A stretch of 64,000 nucleotides of DNA from Macrosoma leucophasiata (GCA_036365455.1 JAWQUS010000022.1:992001-1056000), one strand, 5' to 3'; positions 51,108 through 63,269 are shown, counted from the first letter of the stretch. Numbers and translations: made by a program. The notes: generated by a model not told the origin, from the letters alone.

Positions 51108-51376
51108 TTTTTTTTTTAATGTAATAAAAGTGGCAAACTAGCATGCAGTTCATTGCTGCATCATGACTGACATTCATGACTGCAGCCTATACACACCCAC
51201 ATAATGACCAGAGGTCAAAATGCAGATGCGTTGCCACTCCTGAGGCCAAAGGTCTTATGCCTCTGTGCCGGAAATTACAGGGCCGTATATTACCACCTGA
51301 CCGGAACACGATAGTGCTGAACACTACCATTTAGCGGCAAGTATGTTAGGTAATGCGGTGGTGCCTACGCCCGCGA
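51108..51376 (-). mobile_element. A retroposon lacking its 5' end
   Basis: AATGTAATAAAAGTGGCAAA to GGTGCCTACGCCCGCGA. Confidence 0.88.
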
Positions 51377-51541
51377 TATGTATTTAATAATTTTTATTTA
51401 AGAAATAAGTTGTCCTCAATTTGTACGCACAGTATGCACACCCTATGCCTATTCTTATTCTTACCATACCTCTACCTACGGCCGCACTGAAATCACGAAC
51501 CTACTGACATACCCACACTATTGCAATGTGATGTAGTATAG

Positions 51542-51773
51542 GTCGCGCCACGTAAAAAGAACGCTGGCGGTCAAGCTGCGCGTCATGTGTTTTTATTTCA
51601 TTTTATGTTATTCTATGTAATATAGTTTTCAATCTGCCTACCAATACACGAAACCGCAAGCGAAAGCTAGATCAAAAATAAATCAATAGGGCTAGTACTT
51701 TCGTGCGCGAGTGTAGCGATGCGCGAACACATCCCTTCTAGTTTCTTCCAGCGTTCTTTTTACGTGGCGCGAC
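51542..51773. mobile_element. 232-bp element with perfect 26-bp TIRs
   Basis: Arms 51542-51567 (GTCGCGCCACGTAAAAAGAA) and 51748-51773 are exact inverted copies. The interior has no coding capacity. Target duplication unclear. Confidence 0.8.
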
Positions 51774-51852
51774 ATATATATGTGCGTACCCTTATCTAAC
51801 ACTCGCTAGTCATAAGATTAATTTCTTACTATGTTATTTCTTAAAGTATTTT

Positions 51853-52143
51853 TTTTTTTTTTTATGTAATAAAAGTGGCAAACAAGCATGCAGTTCACAT
51901 TGATGTTAAGTGATGACTGCAGCCTATAGACACCCACACAATGACCAGAGGTCAAAATGCAGATGCGCTGCCACTCCTGAGGCCTAAGGTGTTATGGCCT
52001 CTGCGCCTGAAATTACAGGGCCGTACATTACCACCTGACCGGAACACGATAGTGCTGAACACTACCATTTAGCGGCAAGTATATTAGGTAATGCGGTGGT
52101 GCCTACGCCCGCGACCTCCGTTACTGGAGCTCTACCACCAGTA
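51853..52143 (-). mobile_element. A retroposon, full length
   Basis: TTTTTTTTTATGTAATAAAA to GGAGCTCTACCACCAG. Confidence 0.92.
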
Positions 52144-52323
52144 AAAAATAATAAAAACACTAATTAATTAACTAAGTAATTTATAATAAAAACACGTCTC
52201 AGCGAATTCTAATAAACTTGTTGAGACTAGCATTTTATTTTGGATAGACGACAGTCGCATTTTCGTTTGTATTGACTGTTCACCAAATGAGTGACCATAA
52301 TTTCCTCAGTTGTAATTAATTTT

Positions 52324-52653
52324 ATTTATATTAACTGCCTCGGTAGCCTAGTGGTAGCAGGCCACTACTACTACGCTGAGGTCCTGGGTTCGATTCCCGG
52401 GTAGGGGGTTATCAGAGATAATGGTGAAAAAGCCTTTATCTCTGGTTCTATTGGGATTTTTCCATTTTCTGGAAATTTCCCAGTACCTCAAAGTTTGGTA
52501 ATGTGCCCGGAGATGTCAACAGGCTCGCCACCTGTTACATGGGCCAAAACGTAACCGGCGAATCGTGGGTGTTTGCATGTGTGCTTGAATGCATGCATTT
52601 ACCTCTGCCTACCCCTTCGGGGATTACAGGCGTGAAGTTACGTACGAAGTTAC
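52324..52653 (+). mobile_element. SINE J, full length, 12-bp duplication
   Basis: GTAATTAATTTT at 52312-52323 and 52654-52665. Head CTGCCTCGGTAGCCTAGTGG, B-box GGGTTCGATTCCCGGG, tail GGCGTGAAGTTACG with the last 12 bp repeated. It is the best-preserved J copy. Confidence 0.93.
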
Positions 52654-52665
52654 GTAATTAATTTT

Positions 52666-53608
52666 GGGACAAAATATTACCTATGAAAAAAATGTCTGAA
52701 ATCGATTCGGTTATCGATTCTGAACCAAATAGTTTCGGGTTGTACATTTAATCATGTTACACGATGTATAATATCACATTGTTCTATTGTTCCAAAAATA
52801 CAAAAAAATTGTATAGGTATGTAAAAAAAATGTGAGAAGTTTCCACGACATCATCTTCTTTCTATGTGAAAGAGTGGTAAATTGACTTCTGTAAAATGGA
52901 ACCGTGCTACCAAGGCGAGCGTTCTATCTGTAGAAAAGAAACAGGGCACAAACAGTCAGTTCGGTTTTTAAATTGATTTGACAGATAGGTGTACTAGGTG
53001 TACTACGTCATCTGTCAGTCATGTTACTATGTGAAGTTGTGGTCAATTGACTTCTGTAAAATGGAACCGTTCTACTAGAAAGAAATAGTGATAACCATTG
53101 ACTTATATATTTTGTACATCAAAATCATACCCGGGCAGGCAAAGACACTAAGTTAATCTTATTAAAATTTTATTTTTTATAATTACAAATAGGATGCATT
53201 GTAGTATATCATTTTAATTGGTGAAGAAGATAATAAATGAAAATACAGAAAAAACTGAATGATCATAGAAAAATGATTAAAATTTATATTTAACAAATAA
53301 TGCAAAATAACAATTTTATTTTCTGATAAACTATTTTGGCCATTATAAAAAGAGAAATATTTTTTTTGCATCAGTAATAAAAAAATGTTACGAACTAAAC
53401 AAGAAAAAATATGTATTCATTAAATAAAAAAAAAATTAAGTCACTGGGTGTCTATGTTAGTGTAGGTACCTACCTACTTTTTTTTAAATCAGGATTAAAC
53501 TCAATTTAATTTTTACAGTTAGGCTTTGGTAAGTACTTGAAATACTGCAGGATTATACTTATAGCTTAACAAATTCCTTGGGTTATGTTATTCAGTATTA
53601 TTGTTTCA
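52666..53608. other. Unique stretch with a direct repeat, no gene seen
   Basis: A segment around ATTGACTTCTGTAAAATGGA at about 52873 recurs at about 53047, about 174 bp downstream. Otherwise AT-rich. Confidence 0.5.
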
Positions 53609-53897
53609 TGAATGGTGGTAGAGTTCCAATGCAAGAGCTCGAGGGCGTAGGCACCACCACTTATCTATCTGCTGCCAAATGGTAGTGTTCAGCACTATCG
53701 TGTTCCGGTTAGATGATAATGTATGGCCCCGTAATAACTATCACAGAGACATAGGTCTCAGGGGTGGTACGCATCTGCATTTTGACCTCTGGGTTTTGTG
53801 TAGATGTCTATAGGCTGCAGTCGTCACTTAACATCCATGTGAGCTGTAGGTAGGTACCTATGCTTGTTTCTCACCTTAGTTACTTACATTAAAAAAA
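53609..53897 (+). mobile_element. A retroposon, variant subfamily
   Basis: ATGGTGGTAGAGTTCCAATG to CTTAGTTACTTACATTAAAA. Confidence 0.85.
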
Positions 53898-54719
53898 ACA
53901 AACATTTTTAAATTAATTACATCTAACCCAAAATAATTATAATTATTTATTTTTGTGGTAACTTAGGTATATTACGAAGTTAAAGTAGGTATTTCTTTTG
54001 ATTGTAAATTTCTATCAAAATCAGAGAGATTTCATTTTTGATATTTTACTAGCTGTGATAAATCTAATTAATACTTTTTTTCATTATTTAATAATTTAAA
54101 AATTTTACTATTTTTTTTCCTTTTTTTATTGTATAGGTAAATACCTAATACTTTTTATAACAATTTTCATTAAAACAAATACAATTACGAAGTTTTATAA
54201 ATAAATGTCTTTTTAATAACGTCCTTAAAGAATAATTAACATTTTAATGTAGGTATATTTAACAAAAGTAAAAGATATACGCCTATACACAGTGAATGAA
54301 CAATATGTAATTTTAAAAGCTCTATTAAAATTAGAAAAATAAATTATTTTAATAATATAACTACAGAAATATGTTCTTGAACATCTATATTTTCAAAAAT
54401 AAAGCACAGCCATATTATTTTTTTATTATAAATACGTTAGAAATAACTTTATATTCACCCGGATTTAGTGCAGACATTACGAAATTTTGTAACGAACAAT
54501 AAAGTGTCAAAAACAATTTAAAAAACAAAAAATTTTTTTGATCCCCCAGAGGCATAATACCAGTTGTTCATTTCATGTTTTATTTTTTTTTTAATCCTAT
54601 AGGAACTTTTAAAAATACGTCAAAATAAATAAATCCATGCCTTTAAATCAGTAGCGATCAAGACATAACAATAAAAGTCTAACTATAACTAAATACAAGT
54701 GTTTTATACCAACATTCAC
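53898..54719. other. AT-rich unique stretch, no gene seen
   Basis: No repeat or coding signal recognised. Confidence 0.4.
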
Positions 54720-54905
54720 ATTTTAGCTTCTGCCGGCAGCGTGTAATTTTGAAAATCAAATTGGTAGCAGAAAAAGCGGCCCGTTTTAAGCAGAGGTCGT
54801 GCGCCGGCGCACCGTTACTCGGGCGGAGGCGACGGGTGTAGCGCTGTCTCGTTCGCACGCGCACCGCCTACTTACTCCCCCAGCGGGCGGAATTACACAT
54901 CGCGG
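54720..54905. promoter_or_regulatory. CpG-rich unique island 1 (candidate regulatory region or exon)
   Basis: GC- and CpG-rich block in AT-rich surroundings (GTCGTGCGCCGGCGCACCGT, ACTCGGGCGGAGGCGACGGG, TCTCGTTCGCACGCGCACCG). It is not one of the repeat families here. No protein family is recognisable. Confidence 0.35.
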
Positions 54906-55351
54906 TGTGCTTGATACTTTAAAAAAAGTTTTTTTTTTAAATTATGTGTGCTTAAATTGAGGTTATTGTAATGAATTGTATGTATGGGTAAAATTGTGTT
55001 TTACTTACGAGGTAGGGAGAGGGTAAGGCAAATGTCTCTACATTTTGAAATATTATAGTTTGATTCTTTTATAGGTGCTTACTCTTTAATGTATTTAATG
55101 ACTTGGAGTTACGTATAATCCTATTTTCTAGTCACACAAACGTTTTAAATGGTTAAAATGAACGTCTTTGAACTTTTTTTAAAATACCCTTTTACAATAA
55201 TTTTTATTCAGTATATGAAAATTATTTTTTCAGCATGTTTATCATTTTGGAAACTAACGACATTGAGAAATAATGTATTGTAATTTTATAAAGTTAAACA
55301 ATTTTTGCTAAAACAATAATTATTACCATGGTAAAACACGAGTGAAGTAAT
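54906..55351. other. AT-rich unique stretch, no gene seen
   Basis: No recognised feature. Confidence 0.4.
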
Positions 55352-55572
55352 TAATATAATTTCCGCTAAATGGTATTGTTACACACTATCGTGTTTCAGT
55401 TAGGCGATACTGTACGGCCTCGTAATTTTCGGCACAGAGGCATAACACCTCAGGCTTCAGGAGTGGTAATGCATCTGTATTTTGAACTTAGTCTTTGTGT
55501 GGGTGTCTATAGGCTGTAGTTATCACTTAACATCAATGTGACCTTGCTTACCACTTCTATTACATAAAAAAA
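55352..55572 (+). mobile_element. A retroposon, 5'-truncated
   Basis: TTCCGCTAAATGGTATTGTT to CTTCTATTACATAAAAAAAT. Confidence 0.85.
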
Positions 55573-55719
55573 TGAGTTGAATTTATCTGGAGAGTCAAAG
55601 CAGAGTTTAGTGTAATCAAAATTTAGATTAGAGATTAACGGGAATTTTATCGATTATCAAGTATACAGTAGCAACTATGAAGTAGCAACGGCAACTACGT
55701 ATTATAATCCAACAAGAAA

Positions 55720-55916
55720 TATTGCACATCGACCTCGAGGAAGCAATTTTTGGCTTACTTCGGGTTTGTATAGCGTTTTCTCTTTCGCACGTTACCTGAC
55801 ATTTCTCGACTATTTTCATTGAGTTTTGCTATCAGTGCTTACGTAGGCAGTGTGTAGTAGAGATAACGCTCTACGAACTAGCCGATCGTCTCTTTCGTAG
55901 GCTCGATGTGCAATAT
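55720..55916. mobile_element. N: TIR element, complete copy
   Basis: 197 bp with TIR ATATTGCACATCGA at both ends, extending imperfectly. CTCTTTCGCA and CTCTTTCGTA lie in opposite halves. Partial relatives are at 37.7, 38.9 and 40.7 kb. Confidence 0.8.
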
Positions 55917-55974
55917 TAATTGTTGAGTACTGTACCTACTCATGTTAAATTATTTCAACCTCTATGAGTACCGA

Positions 55975-56082
55975 CCACCATCCTAGTAGAGAATGGTAGT
56001 ATTGAACAATAATTTTGCAGGAAAAATGATCAGATAATGCGGTGATGCCTACACTTTTGAGCATCACCTCTACCAGTAAAAA
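55975..56082 (-). mobile_element. A retroposon remnant
   Basis: AATGGTAGTATTGAACAATA, GCGGTGATGCCTAC and CACCTCTACCAGTAAAAA; strongly decayed. Confidence 0.6.
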
Positions 56083-58439
56083 CCATCTAAAGAGGACTCA
56101 TAAATTCTGATACTAGATACTCTTTGGTCTAATTAGGAATTGTATGTCCAATATTAGAACTTTGTTTTCATATCAGATAGCAAACGTGAATTACTTTGCT
56201 AATGCGTTAATAATTCCTAAAAATAAAAGAAGTCTGAACGGGCGTTCTACTTTTGAGATTTAAAGTAAGTTAAAGTATAAACATAAAAGTTCACAATTTT
56301 ATTGTATTATCTAATTACACTACTAATCAATGTAGATTAAGTAAAGTTTACGTAGTCGATTTTATCTACCAGAATTCTACAACCAACTCTTCGATAAAAT
56401 GTGTTAGTAAGTAGTTGAAACTCTATTTATAAATATAATAAGTTGTATTATCTCTAAACATTCTTACATTTTAATCTGAATATAATTATATTTTTTTGTT
56501 GAAATAAATAAATAAAAGAGTATCAATGAATCATACACATCTAAAACCTTGTGGATCCAAAAATCATTAGTTATGCACTTAAAAGTTAAAAACGGCTTAA
56601 AAAGTATCACGTAAATGTCACCGTTTTCCGTTCAATGCATGTTCTACATCCGTCTCTCTCCCACGTACACGAATAAAATGAGACGGCACTGCCCAAGGTC
56701 AAGTTATTCATGTCTTAAGAATATAAATTCAAGAATTATAATGCACATTTCTTGCTTGTTCAATTCAATTGAATGAATAAGCGAAAGAAGACGTGAAATT
56801 TGTCCGTTCTTATATTTAAATTGACTTTTGATGTGATTTGAGATTTCTGATGTCATTTCAAAAGAAATTATTTGATATTTATAAAATTTCATGAGTTACT
56901 TTTATTTCAAACGCATTTTAATGTGTATTTGTAAGCACTGTATTAGGATTAAACTAAAAAGTGTGCGATGAATATCAGTAAATTAAAAACTTTTGCACAG
57001 TGTTAAATCGATTAGGACGCAATTTGAAAAAAAAAAAGGATGCATCGTGAACCAGCTTTCAAATAATAATATTATCTCGAGACTCTAAAGAAGTTTTTCA
57101 GGTCTCACAATAACATCTCAAAGACTTCGATCATCTTAATTTTTGTATAAATCAATAGAAATCAAATGAATTTTGGCCCATAAATACCAAGTTACTTACA
57201 GTGATTAATAAGCCTATAAAATGCTTTTATCTCAGCATGTAAAGTGCAAGAAATAAAGGAGTGGATAGTACTCGTAGAACATACTTTTTTATAAAATATA
57301 AATTTTTCTTTGTTTAGCAATATGGAATTATACAGATTATATTACGTAATATGCAATTACTATGTAGTTATAAATTAGTATTTACTCAAAATATCCATAC
57401 AAGATCCATAGAAGAAAACTAGGTCATCTTATTGCTAATACAGTCGTATTTAAGTCAATAATCGTCATACCAGAATAACTTAAGAAAAAAAAACGGTCTT
57501 CAACCTATAAGATGCCAATAAAGATACCAGAAAATTCTCACTACAACATTCCAACCATAACTAAATAAACGCCAGCGAATACGTCGAGCGAAGTATTTTA
57601 ACTTCAGTCTAGACCCTTAATTGACTGATTCAAGTGTTATAAATAGATGTCTAGAAATAGATTTCGCTGTTGCTATGAGATGGTGCACGGTGCATGTTTT
57701 TACTATAGCCGGCTATGTAATTAATATTGTTAGCTGGCTTTCTGAGCATACTGTGACGCAAATGCTTCTTTTGATGCTTTCAATGGCAAATGGTTTATCG
57801 TATAGTTTTTATTGAATTTTGTTTGTGTTCGGGACGAAGTGGCTTTTATATTTATCGAGTACATTTCTTTGTGATTTTGTCTTTGTATCATTTTTGTAAG
57901 ACTATGAAAACTATGAATACATTTTTTTAAATGATATCTGTGAGTATATTTTCAAAATATGATTTTTGTTTAATTTCTTTAGATGTGTGATAGATATAGA
58001 CACTCTTACGTCGTGATGTCCTTAAAATTTAATAATGTAATTAAAAATTATAATATATTTTTATACAATTGAATTTATGAATACCCTTTTTGTTATTCAA
58101 AATAATTCACAATATATTGACCTCGTTTGGACCTTATATCTCTTTAATACCTTTCGGTTTTGGTAACGCTAATTTTAAATATTCAGTTTACCTAAGATAG
58201 AATTTAGGTACCTTATGGGAGTAGACAGTAAACCTGGAGTCCAAATATTTGTTTTTCGGAAAGTACCACGGATTTATTTGTTCATTCATAGTCACATAGT
58301 GTAATAAATCCATACTGTTTAATTACCACAGTTAAAAATCTACAATAATAAAAATTCCCTGTCCATATCACTGCATATACAGATCAAGGTACAAAATATT
58401 TCAAGAGCAAAACTTAAAAAAAGAAATAAAAGTATCAAG
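56083..58439. other. Long low-repeat stretch, no gene seen
   Basis: 2.3 kb of AT-rich sequence without recognised repeats. Short open frames (at most about 64 codons) lack family features. It could be an intron or intergenic sequence of a nearby gene. Confidence 0.45.
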
Positions 58440-58710
58440 AACGCGTGCGTCGCGGTATATTGATCGAAATTCAAGTTCGGAACAAAAAGTGGTCCGACTC
58501 GCCGCTTTCACTCGCACGCGCGAAACTATCCTGCGCGTGAACGAGACGGAGCGACGCGTCGCCCGCGCCCACGTTGTAGGACGGTACATTGAACTCTGTC
58601 GCTTTGAGCCGGTCTTGACAGACGTATATGCGTCTCGCTCTAATCTGCTCCGGTCGCGCCGTACCAAATTAATGTACCACAGTTTTAACAACGGACCGTG
58701 TATAGCCGAT
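58440..58710. promoter_or_regulatory. CpG-rich unique island 2 (candidate promoter or first exon)
   Basis: Sharp CpG-rich block (CTCGCACGCGCGAAACTATC, GACGGAGCGACGCGTCGCCC, TCCGGTCGCGCCGTACC) between AT-rich flanks. Open frames cross it on both strands, but their composition is arginine/serine-rich and unlike any family I know. A promoter or 5' UTR is more plausible than coding. Confidence 0.4.
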
Positions 58711-59729
58711 TCGTCCTTGTCGAGTACTGACTTTCTTTTTTTTTTCTTACAAAAATGACCAAGCGTGACCAGTGCTTCGTGAAAGTGGTAGTGATAACCT
58801 GAAAGTGTGACCTTTTTAAGGTCTGAAAGTGATGACCTTAGTTTCCTTCTATTGGAGTGGGGGGTATGGTGTGATTTTAGTGATTTCATACTGGTACGTC
58901 ATTTTTCTTTTGAGCTGTCAAATTGTTTTTTTTTTTTTGGATTGTAGAGTGCTTGGAAGAAGGATTGTTCTGCTTTTGTTAAATATGTTAAAATATGCTG
59001 CTCTATATTTTTTGTCCGTAATAATTTCTTTCTGATTATTCCTGAAAAAGATAGTGCTTACCTACTGTAGGTAGTTTTTTTTTTTCAATATTTACCCTAT
59101 TTTTTGCTCTACATTTTAGTTGATATGTTTTTATAGACAAGATGGTTCTCATTTTTTTTTTTTAGTTTTAGTTTTGGCTCCAAAAGAAATTTATATCGCT
59201 TTTTCATGATTTAAACTAAGTACCAATTAAGTTTCATCACAATCGATTCAGCACTTTTCCATATGCAAGGATTTGTAAGCAGTGCAATCATAGAGAGAAT
59301 TTAAAGAGAAAATTAAAAAAAAATCGTTGTGATTTTGAAAGGCTATGAAACGAAAAAGCCACAGTAAAAAGAGACAAAAACATAAATTCATAAGATTTAA
59401 CGTTTGAGAAAATGAGATAGGAAGCTTTATACAGGCTCTCTTATGATTTTTTAAGAATTTACACTTCTGCAACGTGTGAATTGCACACATTTAAAAAAAA
59501 AATTTTTTTTAATTGTTTTTATATTACAGAGCATATATTTTTTTTTAAACCTAATAGGTAGGTACTCAATTTATCCATAAACGAGGGACACAATAAAAAA
59601 ATAAAAAAACTGACTGTAAAATTGTGTAAATGAACGTCATATGTATTCTAATCAGATTATAATACCAAGAAATACCGACCATTATAATATCAAATCATCC
59701 TGGTGAATTAAAAAAAAAGTTCTATAAAT
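58711..59729. other. Unique AT-rich stretch, no gene seen
   Basis: Several T runs; no recognised repeat or gene. Confidence 0.4.
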
Positions 59730-61641
59730 GGGTCATTCTAAGTTAAGAGGTATTTTCATTGCCAATGATAAAATTTATTAAAAATATACTTTATTAATTT
59801 GAAATAAAGCTGTGAGATCTTAAAAATTACTACCTTCTATAAGGTCACTAAATTTCAACAGTGAAATGTATTTAATTTAGTCACAATAGCGACTGAAACA
59901 TGAAAAATGTATCTCCCCTGGTCTGTCCCTTACCCCATGTCGTTAGCTAGTCAGCCATTTTAACTAGCTTGCAACCATTTAATTAATTTAATGACGTTTA
60001 ATTTACAAACAAGATTAACTAAATTAATGTAATCTAAGAAAAAACAATATCTAACAGTTTGTTATTCATAAAAAGTATGTTGTTTAAATTTGTCCCTCGT
60101 ATTTAGAATCTCATCCCTTGGTGTTTTGTATTCGTTGAAAACTGTCGACCTTAGACTTTGACGCGTAAATTGTGATCTAGAACACAAAGCTTTACACGTG
60201 AAGTTAGCAGCAAGCCGTCGATGCGTAGCACGCTACCATTTTTTCGTCATTGTAGTGACGATACTCTGTAGAAGCAGTCGGGAGTCAGTGAGTATGTTCT
60301 TTCCACTGGTAATATTTTTTTCGCAATTACAAGTCTGAATACTGTAATTTCTTCATATGATATATTATATGGATAGAATCGTATCCTTCTTTATTAATAA
60401 CATCTTACAAAAACTTTGATGTTTGGAGTGATATTTTGTCAAATAAGTATCTCCCCTGTCTTCTCTCCCCTGCATCCTAAGGTGCCAGGGGAGATATTTA
60501 CTGCTCAGGGAAGATAAACATATATCGAATTAGAGTTTTTCTTGAGCTAAAATGTGTAGGTACTGCCTGTTGTTCATGACACAGTCATCTACTATTATCC
60601 TACAGTATTTTGTTTCTCTAGATGTTTATTATTTTAACTGCATGTGGACTTAGATCGTCCTCAATAATTCATCCCAGCTAGATTTAGCTGATCCTTCGAA
60701 ACTTTTATGATTAATTTGTATACCTATATAATGTGTTTCGCCATTTTTCATTGGATACGCTCGAGTATTTTATCATAACAGCCGAAAGACATTCACTGCT
60801 AGACAAAGGCCTCCCCCAAAGATTGCCACAACGAACTGTGCTGGGCCGCCCTCATCAGGCGATTTCCCACAACCTTATATATATATATATATGGATCATA
60901 ATTCTGATGATAGGCCATTAGCGGTATAACAATCCAGGCAAGGAGCAGAAAAGCCAGTGTGTCCTCTTAGCGCTGATACATCATTATCCAATATGTCAAG
61001 AGATAATGAACCAAAACCCTCAACATCTGGAAAAATCACTGAGTAATGGTGACTTTATCCTGGTAGAACTATAATTTAAAGTTGTTTGCTTGATAGGTAA
61101 AGATATTCTCATTCGTTTCTTGTTTAAAATTTAATTTTCTGTAAATATTTATTTAAAGAAAGAAGTTCTTAAATTTTAGTTGCTTAATCTAAGGAAGAGT
61201 TTTTGTTTCAATTATAATTGTTGTTATTAATTGATTGATTTTATAATGATATAATATAAAGAGTTTAACTTTTTCGTGTTTCGTAAGAATTGAAATTTTA
61301 ATTCAGGTACTTTTATTGTGATGACTGATGACTATGGAAACTAAGTATAATTATTAATAATAAAAATTAAAATAATTGTCAAATACCACTGTAATTTGTT
61401 TCATGAAACAACATTATTGACTCTAAAGTATCTACCCTGCACGTCTTGTCCTTCCCCTGTCTTCAGTATCTCCCCTGGTCTGTCATAAAAAAGTGAAATT
61501 TAAAAAAATTGTCTGGCTGTTGTCTTTGTATGTAATTAATAAGTCTTTTGATCGAAAAATACTTAAATCACATTGATTTTCTAAAATTTTTGTCTTGCCG
61601 TCTTCCCTAACAACTCAATACCTCTTAACTTGGAATCACCC
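59730..61641. mobile_element. 1.9-kb TIR element with repeated subterminal motif
   Basis: Termini GGGTCATTCTAAGTTAAGAG (59730-59754, 25 bp) and 61617-61641 are inverted with two mismatches. Inside, TATCTCCCCTGGTCTGTC occurs at 59910 and 61467, a shorter form TATCTCCCCTGTCT at 60448, and the inverted CCAGGGGAGATA at 60485. Such clusters can be transposase-binding sites. No transposase frame. An RTE LINE end is nested inside. Confidence 0.7.
60772..60872 (-). pseudogene. RTE-clade LINE 3' end
   Basis: On the reverse strand: CTGATGAGGGCGGCCCAGCA, CAGTTCGTTGTGGCAATCTT and GGGGGAGGCCTTTGTCTAGC, the same end as the 28.3-kb element (Q-D-R-S-L-like region and tail). Very short; no domain remains. 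Confidence 0.8.
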
Positions 61642-61715
61642 AAATATAAACTTTGACCAGTCAAATAGCAAAACGAAAAAAAATCAAGAAATTGAAGCAA
61701 TCATACCTACTAAAG

Positions 61716-62002
61716 TTTTTTTTTATGTAATTGAAGTTGTAACCAAGCATACAGTTCACAATGATGTTAAGTGGTGACTGCAGCCTATAGACACCGTCAC
61801 AAAGACAAAGGTCAAAATGCAAATGCGTTACCACTCTTGAGGCCTTAAGCGTTATGCCTCTGTGCCGGAAATTATAGGGTCGTACATTCCCACCTGACCG
61901 GAACACGATAATGCTGATCACTAACATTTAGGGGTAAGTATAATGTAATGCGGTAGTGCCTACGCCCGCGAGCTCTGCCACTAGAGCTCTACCACCAGTA
62001 AA
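61716..62002 (-). mobile_element. A retroposon, full length
   Basis: TTTTTTTATGTAATTGAAGT to AGAGCTCTACCACCAG. Confidence 0.9.
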
Positions 62003-62099
62003 ATTGTGTACCTAAATGAACGTCACATTTATTGTAATGAGATTATAATGCAAAGAAATACCATTATAATTTACAATCATACTAATCAAATAAAAAAAA

Positions 62100-62243
62100 A
62101 GCGTTATGCCTCTGTGCCGCAAATTACAGGGCCTTACATTACCACCTGACCGGAACACGAAAGTACTGAACATACCATTTAGCGGCAAGTATTAAGTAAT
62201 GCGGGGGAGCTCCGTCACTGGAGCTCTACCACTAGTAAAAACA
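62100..62243 (-). mobile_element. A retroposon 5' half
   Basis: GCGTTATGCCTCTGTGCCGC to GGAGCTCTACCACTAG; small deletions. Confidence 0.82.
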
Positions 62244-62308
62244 TTATTTGCTACATTAAAAATGATTAAAAATCTTCATTTTCAAGATTAAAACACGCAC
62301 GTGTCTTC

Positions 62309-62406
62309 ATTATTACCTGACCAGAACACGATAGAGCTGACCAGACCCATTTAGCGTCAAGTAGATTAAGTAAGATTTCGTAACTGGAGCTCTATTACCA
62401 GTAAAA
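62309..62406 (-). mobile_element. A retroposon 5' end
   Basis: TTACCTGACCAGAACACGAT to GGAGCTCTATTACCAG. Confidence 0.78.
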
Positions 62407-62738
62407 TATCTTTCAAGTAAACATATTGATATCGTCCCACCGGTGGGCTTACACATTCTTGTACAAATTATATGATATTGATTTATAGTGACATTGCAAT
62501 AAATAAATAAATATAGGTACTTACACTAATATCTTTTAATTTAACATATTGATATCGTCCCACCGGTGGGCTTAGACATTCTTGTACAAACTATATAATA
62601 TTGATTTATAGTGACATTGCAATACATAAATAAATAAAGGTACTTACATTAATATCTTTGAAGTAAACATATTGATAACGTCCCACCGGTGGGCTTAGAC
62701 ATCCTTGTACAATCTTTATAGGTACTTACACTAATAGT
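62407..62738. repeat. 123-bp tandem repeat, about 2.7 units
   Basis: Units share the 12-bp palindrome CCCACCGGTGGG at 62436, 62559 and 62682, exactly 123 bp apart. The third unit is internally deleted. Each includes GGGCTTAGACATTCTTGTAC-like sequence. Confidence 0.92.
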
Positions 62739-62821
62739 AAAATGAACAGGCTCGCCAATCAGTGACCATCAAGTTATTTTGTTTAGTTATATGTAAATAC
62801 AAAATAAACTAACATAAATTA

Positions 62822-63000
62822 ATGTTATGTAATGTACGGCCCTGTAATTTCCGGCACAGAGGCATAACACCTTAGGCCTCAGGAGTGGTAACGCATTTGC
62901 ATTTTGACCTTGGTCTTTGTGTGGGTGTCTATAGGCTGCAGTCATCACTTAACATCAATGTGAACTGCATGCTTGTTTGCCACTTCAATTACATAAAAAA
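62822..63000 (+). mobile_element. A retroposon, 5'-truncated
   Basis: TATGTAATGTACGGCCCTGT to TTCAATTACATAAAAAAAAA. Confidence 0.88.
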
Positions 63001-63010
63001 AAAAATATAA

Positions 63011-63265
63011 TCTATATATATAAAAATTAATTACTGTTCGTTAGTCTCACTAAAACTCGAGAACGGCTGGACCGAATCGGCTAATTTTAGTGTTGAATGA
63101 TTTTTGAAAGTTTAGGGGAGGTTTAAAAGGTAAAATAATATGGAGAAATTGAAGGGAAATAGTAAAAACCACAATTTTATTTTTCCATACAAATAGTCCG
63201 TATCTATCAAACCTTTGACACATTATTTCATTGTGAGGCAAAACGAAGTTTACCGGGTCAGCTAG
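63011..63265 (+). mobile_element. I-type nonautonomous Helitron, complete
   Basis: TCTATATATATAAAAATTAA after A63010, to GGGTCAGCTAG before T63266. Confidence 0.82.
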
Positions 63266-63269
63266 TAAC

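Noticed and set aside
52332..52405. tRNA genes at SINE J heads
   Set aside because: A and B boxes are present, but the head runs into the constant J body and the copies are dispersed with target duplications.
54679..54864. 61-codon reverse frame in the 54.7-kb island
   Set aside because: Short, arginine-rich and without recognised features; composition explains it.
58401..58889. 162-codon reverse-strand open frame over the CpG island
   Set aside because: The frame is open mainly because the island is GC-rich. The translation is Arg/Ser/Thr-rich with no family features, and an overlapping frame is open on the other strand.
62407..62738. CRISPR-like array
   Set aside because: The whole 123-bp unit repeats, not short repeats with unique spacers, and the context is eukaryotic.
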